Shown: in pieces, positions 47,501-60,955 of the stretch
Position numbering within the stretch: position 1 is the stretch's first letter
Layout of the letters: every line of letters starts with the position of its first letter
DNA from: Anseranas semipalmata
Taxonomy: Eukaryota; Chordata; Aves; Anseriformes; Anseranatidae
Direction of reading: 5' to 3'
DNA length: 64,000 nucleotides
Assembly: GCA_013399115.1 (NCBI GenBank)
Contig: VXAA01003326.1
Span: 419,730-483,729, forward strand
Program-made: the position numbers and the translations under genes
The notes under the pieces: generated by a model
What the model was told of the DNA's origin: nothing
What the model saw: the letters and a program-made list of their open reading frames with translations, nothing else
Databases searched by the model: none

Positions 47501-50385
47501 AACATGTTCTGCTTCTGGAAACACTGTTATTTCAGTTTAGTTTATCTATGGTATGTTGTGCTGTTTTTCAAAAGTATCTGCAAGCTTTTCATTGAGTTCA
47601 GTTCTTGGGGAAAAAAAAGCGCATTATATGTTGTTACTGTTATTGTGACTTTTCTTATTGAAACTCTAGTTTCAAGATCCATGATGTCATATGGCTTAGG
47701 CTTTCTGGAGGAATGTATTTCACAAGATTTTCTTTCTGTGGCACATGTTTTCACAATTATAACCTCATTTCCACTTAAAACCAAGAAGATAGTTCTCCAC
47801 AAAAATTTGAAGATTTTAGAGAAGAGGAGTTAATCAGTCATTTGCTGAGAGAAAGGATTTTTCTTTTTTAATAAGCAGTAAAATATGCATTTTGTTTTAT
47901 TTTTCCCCCTCAGTATCATAATCCAAACTGTAAAGATCAATTAATTTAATCTCTTATTGGACTGTTTTGCTATATGAATGAGCATGATGGGGAAGAACAT
48001 CACCACAACTAATGAGTCATAAATGGGGAAGGGACATATTTTGTTGAGTATCAGAAATGAGAAATCTTAGAGATATTTCTTCACAGTGAAGTTTACTGGG
48101 CTGTGCAATATCTCTGTAAAGTAGAAAATTCTTATCTTTAGGCAGTTGGTAGTACAACTGGCACAAGCCCTGCTCTTTGTATCTGATTTTGGAATTACCA
48201 TTGTTCAGCTTCACTGTACAGATTTATCATTACAGAGAGGTAATATTTATTAACTGAAAAGCCAGGCCCAAACTTTTCCATCTGTCTCTGGATAGCCCAT
48301 GAATTATGTAATTTGGGCTGGTTAGAAAGCTGTGAGAAAGCTTTCAGTCAGAATGAAAATAGATCTTTCCATTTGTATTAGGCATTTTATAGAAATGTTA
48401 ACTTTTTCATTGATAAAATGGTTCATATTTGTTTTTCTTCCCGCTCTCCTCATTTTATTCTTTAAATGCAAAACAAGGAAAAGAAAAAGGAAAAATAAAG
48501 ATACATAAGGGAAAATATTTTTTTATTTTAGAAAAGAGAAATAAAGTATTAAAGATGTTCATGTTAATGTTAAAAATCTTTAAAAAATTTAATGTAAAGT
48601 GTTCACTAATTGTTGCTTCTTTCCAGCAAAGAAGCCAGCAGCAGCACTCTATTTCCACCTCTACTCCATCTTATGTATGCATGGTGGTGCGATATTGGAG
48701 GAGTGATTCCTCTTGGAGAGACAAAGTTAGTGCAAATGACTTCTGGAGCAATCACCAGCTCCTTAGTTCTTCAAACATGTCATCACTCTAAATTCCTATT
48801 TAGCTGGGCTAAATCATTCCTACAGCTGGGCTGCAGTGACAGCAGTATTGATGGCATAAGCAGGTCATTTTTTGTGCACCCTTCATACATCTAACAACTG
48901 CTTCTTAAGGTATTCATTGTCTTGTTGTGTACGTGGCACTCACTGGCTCCTCAATGGAGAAATGCGTCTGCTGAAGTTATGCGCATCCTGAGAGTAAGCA
49001 TACACCATAATGGACTTTATCTCCTCATTGTTAGCAATGTCCTGCCTTTTTCAATGTCTTTCTTTTTCAAGGAGGCTTGCCATGCACTGACTCTGTCACA
49101 GTCAGTGCCTGAGCGATACATCTCTACATACAATAGAGCAACTTGGTTTTTTAAAGTGAGACACTACTTTGGTTAGGTCAGCTGGAAGCCTAAGGACTGC
49201 AGCTGGGGCAAAATTCACCCCTCATTAGAACTAGTTGAAGTCCACTTACATACAGAATACATTTCTGGAATGTTCTTAGGAGCCACATTCATGAACTTTT
49301 TAAAGAATTCTGGACTGAAGTGAGTTTTGCCTTGATTACTTGGAGGGTAAGCCATTTCGATAGTTGGAAATGCAACGAATTTACCTTTCTTCCAGTATTA
49401 CAGTTGCACCTTGAGACTATGTTGAAAATCATCACTTCGAGGCTTGATTTCCTCCCTCACTGTTGGCCTGATGTTACAAGACTGTTTTCAGGCCTGTCCA
49501 ATAATGTCCACTGTGACTCAGGACTGAATGCTTAGCATCTGTGTGGTCTAGGATGAAGGAAGGTATTTATAGGATAGAAATATTTGCAGGGGATTTCTAC
49601 TCTAGCAGTTCTGATGAGAAGAGTTCAGAATGCATAAGGCTGCTTACTTTATATTATGTTTAAATTTGTCTTTCTCGGGCTATTCTGTTTCAGTGCAATA
49701 TTCATCAACAGGAGAAACTGGCTACCTTGAGAAGCACAACCCTTTGTAATCTTAAGAGTTAGTGAGAATTCCCTCATGGTTAATAGGAATATTTCCACCA
49801 CCTCGGTGTGCTTAGTGTCAGATCTTTATTCTTTAAATATTACACAACTCACTCATTAGGAAAGGCTGTATCTTACATAAGGAGAAGATAGCCTGGGCAT
49901 GACTGATGAAATTTTATTAACTGATGCTCACTTACCTTTAAGAATATAAACAAGCAGCTCTGTTTCCCTTCCAAGCCTATCACAGTAGTGCCTCTGCCTC
50001 CATATCATAGTGCAGTCTCTGTAGAATCCAAAGTCTCAGGCTATCGTACTGAGAGAAAGAATCCCCACATCTCCTTAAAAGACCATAAATGCAGTAGGTG
50101 AATATGTCACTTACTATTCCTCATGCTTAATTATCCAGAAATCTGTAATAATACCACATGTCTTAGGCTCTGAAGCCAATTGCTCTTACAGATTCCCCAG
50201 TTCAAAAGCTGAATGTCTATTAACTTCTCTAGCTGCTTTCTTCTCAGGTTGTTTCTCTGTATGAAATTTAATTTCATACACACACACACATGTATATACA
50301 TCATATTCTGCCCTTCATATACATATGAATTTACCTGTTCTGCCCTTCACTGTTTGATCCTCTTGCACATTCTGTTTTTCTTTTC
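41590..50385. other. Long unique AT-rich interval
   Basis: About 8.8 kb with no recognisable exon or named transposon. Contains a GAGGGA-rich patch (about 42471-42512), T runs (about 44301-44313), AAAC units (about 44573-44591), a compound (GT)n(TTTG)n(CTTG)n tract (44740-44808), an A-rich tract (about 47457-47486), and a short CA tract (about 50278-50290). A minus-strand frame at 45794-46066 (90 codons) has no recognised domain. Confidence 0.5.
44740..44808 (+). repeat. Compound (GT)n(TTTG)n(CTTG)n microsatellite
   Basis: GT dimers turn into TTTG and then GCTT/CTTG tetramers. The Cys/Leu/Val-rich frame over it is repeat-driven. Confidence 0.9.
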
Positions 50386-50493
50386 TTTCTCTTTTCTTTN
50401 NNNNNNNNNNNNNNNNNNNNNNNNNNNNNNNNNNNNNNNNNNNNNNNNNNNNNNNNNNNNNNNNNTTTTTTTTTCCTTTTTTTTTTTTTCTTT
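50386..50493. other. Assembly gap (66 N) inside a polypyrimidine tract
   Basis: 66 ambiguous bases run from 50400 to 50465. The left flank is TTTC/CTTT-rich and the right flank is T-rich with scattered C, so the missing bases are most likely more of the same microsatellite. Reading frames spanning it are meaningless. Confidence 0.95.
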
Positions 50494-53400
50494 TGGTCTG
50501 GATCCCAGCTACTCAGCAATTTATGTTTAATAGACTAGCAAACTTCTTTAGTGACAGAAGTTCTTTTACAGGAGGAAAAGAAAGAAGAATATTATAGTAA
50601 TGAAGCTAGCAAATGTGTAATAAGGGCACCAGTTAGGTGGGAATAAAAGAAATATATGTTCATAATTTATGAGAATTGTTAAAAAGATAATGATATAATA
50701 TTGCTTGTTCTATGACATTATTTTCCATAAAGACAAAGAAGAATAAAGCCAATTGACTTTAATTCTCATTCTTTTTATCATATGATTGAGTCTGTTACTC
50801 ATTCCACAAAAGAGCAAAGAACAAAGTGGTACAGCACAACAAATTAGACAATATTTCAAAGATCACCTTTAAGTGAATAAACAGCCACATAGTGGAGAAT
50901 GTATGTTACCGTTGCAGATAGAATAAAAACTGGTCCTGAACCTTTTTTGAGCTGAGAGCAACAAAACATTGGCCTTGGAGAAAAACTTATTTTGGAGAAA
51001 AACTAGACTTCTTATAAGAATACATGAAATACATAAGTATATCAGTAAATGTGTATGAATTCATAAAAACACGTGTATACAAATGGATACAGGCTACAAG
51101 ATAACAGAGGCAGAGCAAAAGAAAAAAAAAGTAGAAATAATAAACATGCATCCAATAGCCTCTGTTTTCTCAGAGAAAAACTTTGCAGATTATATCAAAC
51201 AAATGAACTATAGATCAGATATTCCAGAATTCAGTTGTCTTTGATTTTAGAGACTGAGTTTAAAGTCCCTCTTTACCACACAGAGGGAAAGACCTTTCCA
51301 CTATGTAGCTTCTTGTAGAAAGTGCACATCAGCCATTTGGGCAGCACACTGAGGCAGCCATATACAAAAATCTGGAAGTGCAAAATGGAAGGAACAGTGG
51401 TGCAGCTTCTTGGCTGTTCTGATTTGTGTGGATAATGCCAAAGTGCTAGCAAATCCAGCTACAGATTTCTGCCTATATTTGTGCAGTGATCTGGAAATGT
51501 CTGATGTCTCCATTGCCTACTGAGCCTTTGTATCACCATAGAGGACTTCAACTTACATTACACAATTCAGTGTTTGCAGGAAAATGGAATCCAAATGAAT
51601 CCCATCTTAGATATGAGTGTTTGTTCTCTGCTTCATATGAGATTATATTCTCAAATATTCCTATATGGAAAATCAAAACAAAGCAAAACAATAGGCTGAG
51701 GGGACTTTGCCAACAATTTCACAGGAACTGAGAAATTAATATCTTGCCTTTGATGGCAGACGACTGGACTTAGTGACGGAGAACAGTCCTTGCAGTAATG
51801 TTGCTATGATTAATTGCTCCATGTCAGTAATTTATTCCTGTAGTTGGTTAAAAAAAAAAAAAGGAGTGGGTGATTACATTTTCTATTTGAATGTTTTGCT
51901 GCTTTTGTCAAATTTTGATTTTTTTTTTATTTGTTGGTTAATTAATCAAAATAAGTTATGACAATTACTTAATACTTTCCCCTAGTATTGTTTCAAGTCT
52001 GAAAATGTCATATCACCATTGTGTCAACATATTGAAATACGAAAGAAATAAAATAACTCTTAGTCAAACTTTTACCTCTGATTTTTTATTATTGTTAAAA
52101 TGGCCAAAAGCAGAATTAATGTCAGTTCTGAGAATCTGATGAACTGAGATTTATGAGACTATGCAACTTTTTCTTTAGGGAAATAGCAAAATAGCAGGCC
52201 AAGGACAGATTAATTACAGAAAACAATTCAGAAAGGACTCATCATAGAGATGAGCATTGCATAAGATCACAGGACTAGTCTTTCTTTTTCTTCTTCTTTT
52301 TTTCTTCTAAAAGGAAACTTAGAAGAAAAANAGGCAGATGGAATGAGTACAAGTGTAACTGTGAATATACAGAAGAATTAGCTGAGATGAACTGATAGAC
52401 TTCCTTGCTTCTCTCAGATCTCCAGCTGGGCTTTTCAGAAGTTGTTGGCATCAGTTTGAACTTTGTTCTCATCCAGGATCATGGTAAAACTCAGAGGAAT
52501 TTCCTTCAGATTCACATTAATGAGCAGACTTTTAAGAAGTAGACTTTTGTGAGTCATCTTCAGAAGACAGCCCAATAATTCCATGGACTTTAAGAGAGAA
52601 TTTACAACAGATCCCTTCCTGAGGTTCTTGCTTAGGAGTTAGTTTGTAGTTTGTAAATCAGATGGATTCCAGGAGCTGACCCCAGTTCCTATTTCATCTC
52701 TTTGCCATTATTTGTTATTTTTAATCCTGAAAAAAAAAAATAAAAATAAAAATAAACACGCTGCATTTTTCATGGTGAATTTCCTCATTCCTTTTCTTGC
52801 ACATGTTCTTGTACATCTCTGTCTAAGCACATGTATTTTAAATGTACATTTTTCTCCATTCTTCCAAAGCACTTCCTCTCTGAAGCTTTAACACTGTCAA
52901 AAAGCTTGACATAATTGTTTTGGGGCACGGCAGGTGTTTCACATGATTTGTTGAGAAATAAACAACAACAAAAAAATTAGAATGCTTAAGAAATGACCAT
53001 TTCACAGGCTCTTTCTTCAGGTTTTAAATATTTTTTTAGCACAGAGCTATACTGTATGTTTTAGAGGATGAGTAACGTTATAGTCTGCATCTGGGACTAT
53101 AAAAGCCAATGAAAGAATCTTCCTTTTGTAGTTCAGTGAACTCTTTGTGATCCTTACATAGCTGGTGAATTACAATTATACCTGCATAGATGTCTGGGAT
53201 TGGGCTGGAGACTCTTCTTAGCATCCTACTTGTGTCCTAAATATAGACACCATTCTCAGGCATCACATGGCTCTTAGGTATTTCAGGATCTGTACAAATG
53301 GCATCCTGACATCTGCCATCTTCCAAGTATTTGTTGAAAATAACTCCTCCAGCTCTGAGCTTTGACCTCTTAAGGTCTTGTCTGACCTGAATGCTTCTGC

Positions 53401-54749
53401 AAGTCTGTGAACACCTTTCTTGCCTCCTGTTCCTTTTTCACAGTTTCTCGTCACATTGCCTCCCAAATAGTTTTTTTGGAAGCTTTATGTCCTGAGTTCA
53501 CCTACTCCTTAATAAAACAATTTTGCAGACTGTGGTCCCAATCTAAAGAAGCACAAAAAATGTATTCTGAACATCACTGAACTATTCCTGTAGTTAAACC
53601 ATGAAATTTGCTAGATAAAATGTCTGTGTGTTTCATTAGTGGGTAGATGGACAGGTCTTATATTTTTGAATCAGCTTTTCTATTTCTTTCTTATCAAATA
53701 TTTCGCTTCTCAGATTTCAGATAAAATTGAGTTATATTTATCTCATATATTACTCTCTTTGTTCTCCTTTCTCTCTCTACTGTTATTCATTATTTAACTT
53801 CTGTAGCTATGTTGTACAGGAGAGCTTCTATAAAACTAAATTTTATTGTGCTGGAGTAAATCAGTGGACTCAGTGGGCTCTTTCTGTCAATGCCAAACAC
53901 TATATACAATCCTGATAATTTGAAAAGTATCTTAATCCCAAATTAGTCTGTGTAACTCCCCTGAAGAAAGAAAGCCTTATCTTGAAAAGAGCACCATGTG
54001 CACCTATTTATTAACTGACTATGTTATAAAAGTTAAAAAGTGATGTATCCTGTGCATCATGCTGAATTGTGTTCAGTCACATATGGTTGTTTATCCAGGC
54101 CATATCTTTGTTAGTGTCTTTATTACTCTGTTTTATGTTAATTATAGCTGGCAACGATTCTTCCTTTTTATTTGATCATCCTTGATATTATCCAGGAAAC
54201 ACACAAATGTATACTGCTTTTGTAATTTGTTTGAGATTTTGTTCAATAGTAGTATATTGCTCGGTGTCAGACAAATTATTTTTGTGAGGTGTTTTCCCAC
54301 CATTATTCTATTTTTAATTAGTGGTCTCAACCTATACCTCACATATTCCACTTAAAGGTCCACAAATACTTTATTTCAGTTGATTAAATAAATAACAGGC
54401 ATTTGGACAGTAGAAAGACAATAAAAGATACATATTATTTATTTATATTCTGGCAATCTAGTCAATGAGTTTGGCTATACATTTATTTGTTATTTAAATA
54501 TTTATTACTTTGCCCTATTTATTCTTATTTATAGGCAAAATCCTGAAATAAACAAAACATTTCTCTTGACACAGAACTATGCAAAAATGGAATAATATTA
54601 ATGACTTCCATCACTTCAGCCATTTTGAGATTGAACCTACAAAAATTTAAGTTACTCCTTTCTCACTGAGGACTCGCCTAGGATTAAATTCAAGAACTGT
54701 AGGATAAAGCTTCTAAACTTTGTGTCTTGACACATAAGATAAACAAATT
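50494..54749. other. Unique AT-rich non-coding DNA
   Basis: No exon or named repeat. Small features are a 17-bp period direct repeat (TTGGAGAAAAACT at 50975 and 50992), A runs (about 51849), a T/C-rich patch with an N at 52331, and an A-rich repeat at 52730-52756. Confidence 0.5.
52730..52756 (+). repeat. A(n)(TAAAAA)n low-complexity tract
   Basis: An A run followed by TAAAAA units. Confidence 0.88.
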
Positions 54750-54751
54750 TT

Positions 54752-54820
54752 TGAGCTTACTGAAGTCAGTAGAAAACTCCTTATATATTGAATGGGCCTG
54801 GATTGGTTCCATCTTGAATC
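54752..54820. repeat. Possible ancient amniote interspersed repeat
   Basis: CTGAAGTCAGTAGAAAACTC and TTGAATGGGCCTGGATTGGT follow the order of the well-known 'tgaagtcaatgggagttt ... ttcaatgggaccaggattt' relic of amniote genomes. It is short and diverged. Confidence 0.4.
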
Positions 54821-55644
54821 ACTATAAAGTGTCATTTTTTCTATTTCTGTCAAATATCAAATCTGTGGCAAACTCTTCATTATTCCTATGGTCATCTTAA
54901 TCCATGAATGCTCTCCTTCATGTTGAGGACAGTGTAAGGATGACACTACAGATGGCATGGCACTGCAGAAGCACAAGCATTAACATACATAAGCACTTAG
55001 TATGAACAGCCATAAAACTATTGTTTTCCAGTAGAAATATCCAGGACCTATGCTTCCTCTTAGACCAAACTTTTACATTGGTGCCACACTAGTGACAGCA
55101 ACAAAGTTATTTATTATTTCTACAGTCTGAAATGAGAAGAGAACCAAAGCCCACATATCTGGTAAATAAGATCCCATGGGCTCTGTCTTGTCCCTGTAGT
55201 CACCTTTTCAACTGCTCTCAAACAGATGGATTGGGTAAATCATCACACAGAACTTTTAGTTTGCTTTGAGCTTCAGAGTAGCCTCTACAGCTCTGATTCT
55301 CTCTTTATAAAGGATAGCAGCTATGGTAGCCTTCCACCCAGGTACCACAGTGAAACATCTGAAGGGAGGTGAGATGAAACCAGACTCTACACCAAAATCA
55401 CTCTTTGGGAGATAGATTCTCTCTCTATTGACAAGAAAAAGTTGTCTTCTAATTTAGGCATGCAAAGTAAGTGATAATACAATTCTGTCACAGTGCCTGG
55501 ATACTTGTGTTGTGCATCCTTCTCTTGAGTCCTTGTTGAGTGTCTGTCCCTTGTGGGACACTCCTAAGGAGGGTTTGCTGGATCATTTCCCTTTCTTCCT
55601 CCAAAGACATACAGAAGCCTTCCTATCTCTTTATGGCCATATAA
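54821..55644. other. Unique non-coding DNA
   Basis: Left flank of the CR1 insertion. Nothing identifiable. Confidence 0.5.
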
Positions 55645-56290
55645 AGAAATGAGACAGCAATGTGCACTTGCAGCCCAGAAAGCCAGCTGTATCCTGGGCT
55701 GCATCAAAAGAAGCATGGCCAGCAGAGCAAGGGAGGTGATTCTTCCCCTCTGCTCTCATGAGATCCTACCTGAAGTATTGTGTTCAGCTCTGGGGCCCCC
55801 GGCACGAGAAGGACATGGACCTATTAGAACAAGTCCAGAGGAGGGACACAAGGATGATCAAAGGGCTGGAGCACCTCTCCTATGAAGACAGGCTGAGGGA
55901 GTTAGGGTTGTTCAGCCTGGAGAAGAGAGGGCTCCAGGGAGACCTTGTAGCACTCTTCCAGTACCTAAAGGGAGCCTGTAAGAAAGCTGGGGAGGGACTC
56001 TGTCAGGGAATGTAGTGATAGGACAAGGGGTAATGTCTTTAAACTAAAAAAGGGTAGATTTAGATTAGATATTAGGAAGAAATTCTTTGCTCTGGGGCTG
56101 GTGAGGCCCTGGAACAGGTTGCCCAGAGAAGTTGTGGCTGCCCCATCACTGGAATTGTTCAAAGCCAGGTTGCATGGGGCTTTGAGCAACCTGGTCTAGT
56201 TGGAGGTGTCCCTTCCCATGCTAGGGGGATTGGAAGTAGGTGATCTTTAAGGTCGCTTCCAACTCAAACCGTTCTATGGTTCTATGATTT
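55645..56290 (+). mobile_element. 5'-truncated CR1 LINE with intact 3' end
   Basis: This is the 3' end of a CR1 non-LTR retrotransposon, the dominant LINE of birds. It encodes the C-terminal end of the ORF2 reverse transcriptase. One frame gives [20 protein letters not shown]; the coding sense then continues from about 55758 in another frame with [30 protein letters not shown] and [13 protein letters not shown] frameshift therefore lies near 55757-55775, and the second frame hits a stop at about 56013, where bases appear to be missing. Later family-typical blocks are RLDIRKKFF-like coding (near 56060), WNRLP-like coding (near 56115) and the 3' UTR word GGTCGCTTCCAACTCAAACC. It ends in two octamer units (GTTCTATGGTTCTATG, ending at 56286). 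The start matches a common 5' truncation caused by incomplete reverse transcription. It is dead as an element. Confidence 0.95.
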
Positions 56291-58864
56291 AGACCTAGAG
56301 GTCATTTATGCCTTCTTGTTTCTGATATACTCCCTTCAGCTTCTGCTTTCCTGTTGTGATTTCTGTTTCACATATTTAAGCCCCTAAAGGCAATACTTGG
56401 ATAAAATTATCATTGTCGGTGCACTAACTTCCATTCCCATCTCTGCTCATTATTTACACTCCTTGTGTTGCAAATTATGTATCAGCAAAGGAAGTCTGGT
56501 TCAATTTACTTACCTCAGAGCTCAGAGTTAATCTCTGAGGTGTAATATGTTAATAAAGAGAAGCAAGTAATTAACAACCAATAAATTATATTACTTTTAT
56601 ATATATATATATACCTACATCAGATTATAATATTTCTATTCACAATACACATTTATTAACACTCCATTTTGGATAGTATCCAGCTCATCTCATTTCAGGC
56701 ATCAGAAAGTTCAGTGTCTAGCATAAACCACTTTCTTAAGCTCTAGTTTTCTGAATAAGAGCTTACCTCAGACTTGGATAACTAGTTTAGATCAGGTGCC
56801 TAACTTTGATATGTGCAAGGTCGCATAAAATGTATCTATCCCTCATGGACCAACTGTGATCTGTCTTCTGGAAGTACTTATTGCTTGATAACCAGCTATC
56901 AGGTTGCTGTAGTTATTCTGCAAATTCATGCTCTGCTGTGCCTGTTTACTGGCTGAATGAGAATGAATAGTGCTTCCTTGTTTTCTCTTCTACATTTTCT
57001 TCTTAAAGTGAAGGATTTTGAGTAGAATAATGCACACGAACACAGACATGCACATTCATGTATGTATATTGAACTCACATATATATAAGCTCATAAGAAA
57101 GGCTGTTAAACTACATCACCACTACCTTCCATGAACTGCAAAACCAAAAACCACTTGAGACATTTTTATTAATCTCTTATGTGCCTATTAAAAAATGACT
57201 GTTTTAATTCATAGTTAGTAGAGGCAATCCTGGGATTTATTTAGATTTTCTCTTGCATTTCTTAACCAATTTAGATTACTTTTAATTAGGTCTTTTCTCT
57301 CTTCAATACCCCAGCAACATAGCTGGAGAAGTAGTATATGGAAATATCCATAGATGCATAACAGCTAAGGGCCTCTGTTAAATATTCATGGACCATTATA
57401 TGAGAAATGCTTCTATTCCCACATTTGGCAAGTATTTCAGTTTATAAAATCCATTTATGTAATAGTTGATTGAGTCTTTTGTTTTTGTAGGTGACTTGAA
57501 GTTCAAACTAGGAAAGAGCACTGGTCATAGCAGGTGAAGGAGAAAAAGAAAATTACAGGTCAGCATTTAAAATCAGAATACTTAAGAGTTAGACAGTTAA
57601 ATCTAGACTATTAAAATCCCAGTCCTTTATGTACTTACCTTTACATGCTGACTTACAGGAATGTTTGGGTGGAGACATGCTGCTTTATTAGAAGGATCCC
57701 TTAGATCAGTTTTTATTTCACCACTGTGGGTCTGGTGCAAATTCGTTCTGTAACAGAGACAAGGATGATGCTACAAAACACTTTTTCATGTGTGTGGAAA
57801 ATAATTCCCCTTGACTTTTTCAAAAGCAGCTTGGAAAAAAAAAAAGTATTGTTTAGAGTAGAAACTAGGACATATTACACTGAGAATGCAGGACACATCA
57901 TTTGATTGTTTATAAATGCCTTTGGAATTAATTGCAACTACCACTGTGTGCATAATGTACCATATACTAACTATTCACAGTAATGTTACCTATTTGTAAA
58001 GGTGAAGTTGTAAGAAGTCCAATAGGAGCTGGAAAATGTCTAATGTTTGAAAGGTTTGGACAAGCTGAGTCATATAAAACTGGACTTTAAATCCATTCCT
58101 AACCTAATAATAAACTTGAAAAAAATAGGTTTTCTGATTTTACTTCAATTCCCATTTTTTGTTTGTAATCTGTTTTTCTTAGATGCAGCCAGGCACAAGA
58201 ATCTTGTCTTAATAGTGTTTACATCTTAGATTAGGGCTTGAGCTCATGCTTTATGTAGTTGTTTATTTGGCTCCACTGGACATTGGATTTGGCTGTAGGG
58301 ACTCAATTCATTGATGTACCTATATGTGCTCCCTAACTATAAATTCATGAGAAGCTTTGCTAACTCCTTTGAGACTATTTACACACTAATAGTTAACTAC
58401 AATTTTAGCAAATTTAGGATTTCAGAGGCAACACACTGCAATTTTATGCAGATATTGTTTCCAAAAGATACCAACATTTTGGCTTCACATGCTCAAATTG
58501 CTTTTTACTTGCATAACAAACCAGGTGCCTCATCTCCCCTTTCATATGCACTGCAACAATACACACTGCACTTCAAAGGAACTACTTGCACCTTCATAGC
58601 AAAAAGACAGACAGGTTTACACTGAACCCACTTTCTTAGCTATTTAAATTTCCCTAAAAACATCTTGAGCTTTTTATCCATAGAAGTTCAACTTCTTTCC
58701 TTGCCAGGAGCCATGTTCTTTTCTGTTATACAGAGCACCGTGTGGAAGAGCTACATATGCTGAGAATTGGTATTGACAATCTGCCAGCATAATTACTCTA
58801 TGTCCAAAAGAGCAACCAATGTTCAATTTCCCAGCCTTGCCTAATACTTAGGCTTGCTCTCTTA

Positions 58865-58865
<1 letters not shown>
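56291..58865. other. Unique AT-rich non-coding DNA
   Basis: Right flank of the CR1. There is a TA dinucleotide tract at about 56598-56613 and an A run near 57836-57845. No exon or named repeat is recognised. Confidence 0.5.

Positions 58866-58901
<36 letters not shown>
58866..58901 (+). repeat. 36-base A homopolymer
   Basis: An uninterrupted run of 36 A followed by GAAAGAAA. It could be the tail of a retrocopy, but the 200 bases upstream have no recognisable source and I see no target duplication. Confidence 0.92.
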
Positions 58902-58903
<2 letters not shown>

Positions 58904-60889
58904 AAGAAATCTTGGTTACTTATGAACTAGTGTCTACATTCCAGTCTCAATGCCCTTGTGAAAGCTATTCCCTTCAGGACTTAAAAACATCTATCTGATA
59001 AAACTGCATCTTCCATTAGTTAAACTCTACCAGACTGTAAATGCCAAGATGTTGCTTACGGCATTCAGAAAATAATACATATGGAGCTACAAAAATAAGA
59101 TGAAACACCAGTCTTAATATTTGGGGACTGTTTCAGGAAGCAAAAGTAAAAGAAGTGTTTTGATAAAAGAGCTCTAAAAAGGGTTACATGGTCTACAGAG
59201 AAAACAGGTGGGCTTAGGGCACTAAGTTATTCATTTGATACACAGTACATAAAGATTACTACAAAATTTTGAAGTATACCATAGACTACAATTCCATGGA
59301 TGCATCGTTTCCTAGATGCTTAGTTCCATAGATGCTGTTGAAGGTCCCCAAAAATCTCTGGTCAGGGAAGATTTCAAGGGAAGAACTGATGAATAGCTGT
59401 CACGACAAAGAATGTGTTAGTTACTTTGAACCTAATCTAGTGATAATATAAATTAGTTTGATGAAGTTTTGAAAATCACCACAGATGAAAAGGAGGGTCA
59501 GCTGTCTAAAGTGGACATGATGAATCCTCTGTCTGGACAGTAGACATTTCACATAGTACCTAGGAATTTATAAGAGTCACTGATGAGATGGGAGGTTGGA
59601 GAGACAAAAACAATGAAAAAGAAGATACTGACCTAACATTAACAAGGAACACCACCACAATCCAAGCAACAATGCCAGAACCCACCTCCTCATAACAGCA
59701 ACATGTTAATAAAGTTAATCTCATGCAGCCTGTAGTTGATAATGAAGTCACTTTAGATGACATAGCATAATTCTATATTTCTGCTTTATAGTGGTACAGT
59801 GAACGAGAATAGCTATTTACCTTCACTGCAGGTGTTCCTTGGCTCACTTGCTTTAGTACTAGCTGGTGAATATTCCCTTGGTTGACTACACCAGTTGGCA
59901 GTGGCAGTGACCTTTGGCTGGTGTTGATCAATACCACTGCACAACCTTAATCTAAACTCTTGGGGAAATGACCAGAGTATGTAAATGCCCCTAAACTAAG
60001 GTTATCCAGACTATCATAATTAATCTTCCACCCATAGATTAGAAAGAGTCAATACAACTGTCACTGAAGGATACTGCAGATATTCTATATGTTGTATAGG
60101 GAGTTGCTTGGACTTGCCTACCAGATTCTTCTGTGTGCTGCCTTTGTTTTTGTTGCATGCTGCACCTCTTGGTAGACTGTTGTAATGATACTTCCTTAGT
60201 AAACTCTTTGGGATGGAGCGTGCTATAGGACAACTGGATATTACCTTTTTTCACAATGTACTTTATGCAGTAATATTTAATTAATTTGTGTGGTGAGTTA
60301 AGTGGAATGTAAAATGTTACACTGACCTCTAGACCTACTTCTCTATCTATAAAACCATGTTTCATACATAATGATTTGCAGTTTTTTAATATTAAAAGAA
60401 CGTTTCTTCTACTTTCTTTCTTCATATTAAATTTTCTTGTTTATTCTGAGAATATGAAGCATAGACGAACAAGAAAAAAAAAGGTAGAAAATGTTCAAGG
60501 TGTGAATGTTGTAGCTTCCTGTGAAACTGTTAAAACTGTTCTCAAATTCTGATCCAGGATTATACCATAAATCAGTGATACAATAAAAGTTTGCTACAAT
60601 GAAAGTTTCAGATGTCACTTGCTTTAAGTAGGAATTATTATCTCACTTATCTTACACACATATTAGTCTTTGAACATATCTATATTGGGAAAATATACAA
60701 CAAAACCTTGATAACTTGAAGACCCTGCACCTCTAAATGCACCATCCAGAATTCACATACTTTTCCAAACTTACACATATTACTGTGTTTCTAAATTTTG
60801 GGTGAACTTCTCAGGAGTTGTGAAGATCAACATAGGTTCTTGAATATATCCTTTTTACGTGCATGAATATTGTGGGTCATGTGAGAAGT
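58902..60889. other. Unique non-coding DNA
   Basis: Nothing identifiable. The longest frame (128 codons, minus strand, 60039-60425) shows no domain. Confidence 0.5.
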
Positions 60890-60955
60890 GTTCTGCTCTT
60901 GCCTAAGGTTGTACAACCTGACCCAAAGGCTCTGGACAGAGTTAAAATTCCTGTA
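60890..60955 (-). repeat. Possible MIR-like SINE relic, antisense
   Basis: CTCTTGCCTAAGGTTGTACA, ACCTGACCCAAAGGCTCTGG and ACAGAGTTAAAATTCCTG resemble the reverse MIR stretch (acttgcccaaggtcacac-ag-agtggcagagc-ggatt-aaccc). Weak. Confidence 0.35.

Noticed and set aside
50213..50530. Frames on both strands spanning the gap
   Set aside because: More than 20 of the codons are N; not interpretable.
60039..60425. 128-codon minus-strand frame
   Set aside because: No domain or context; taken as chance.
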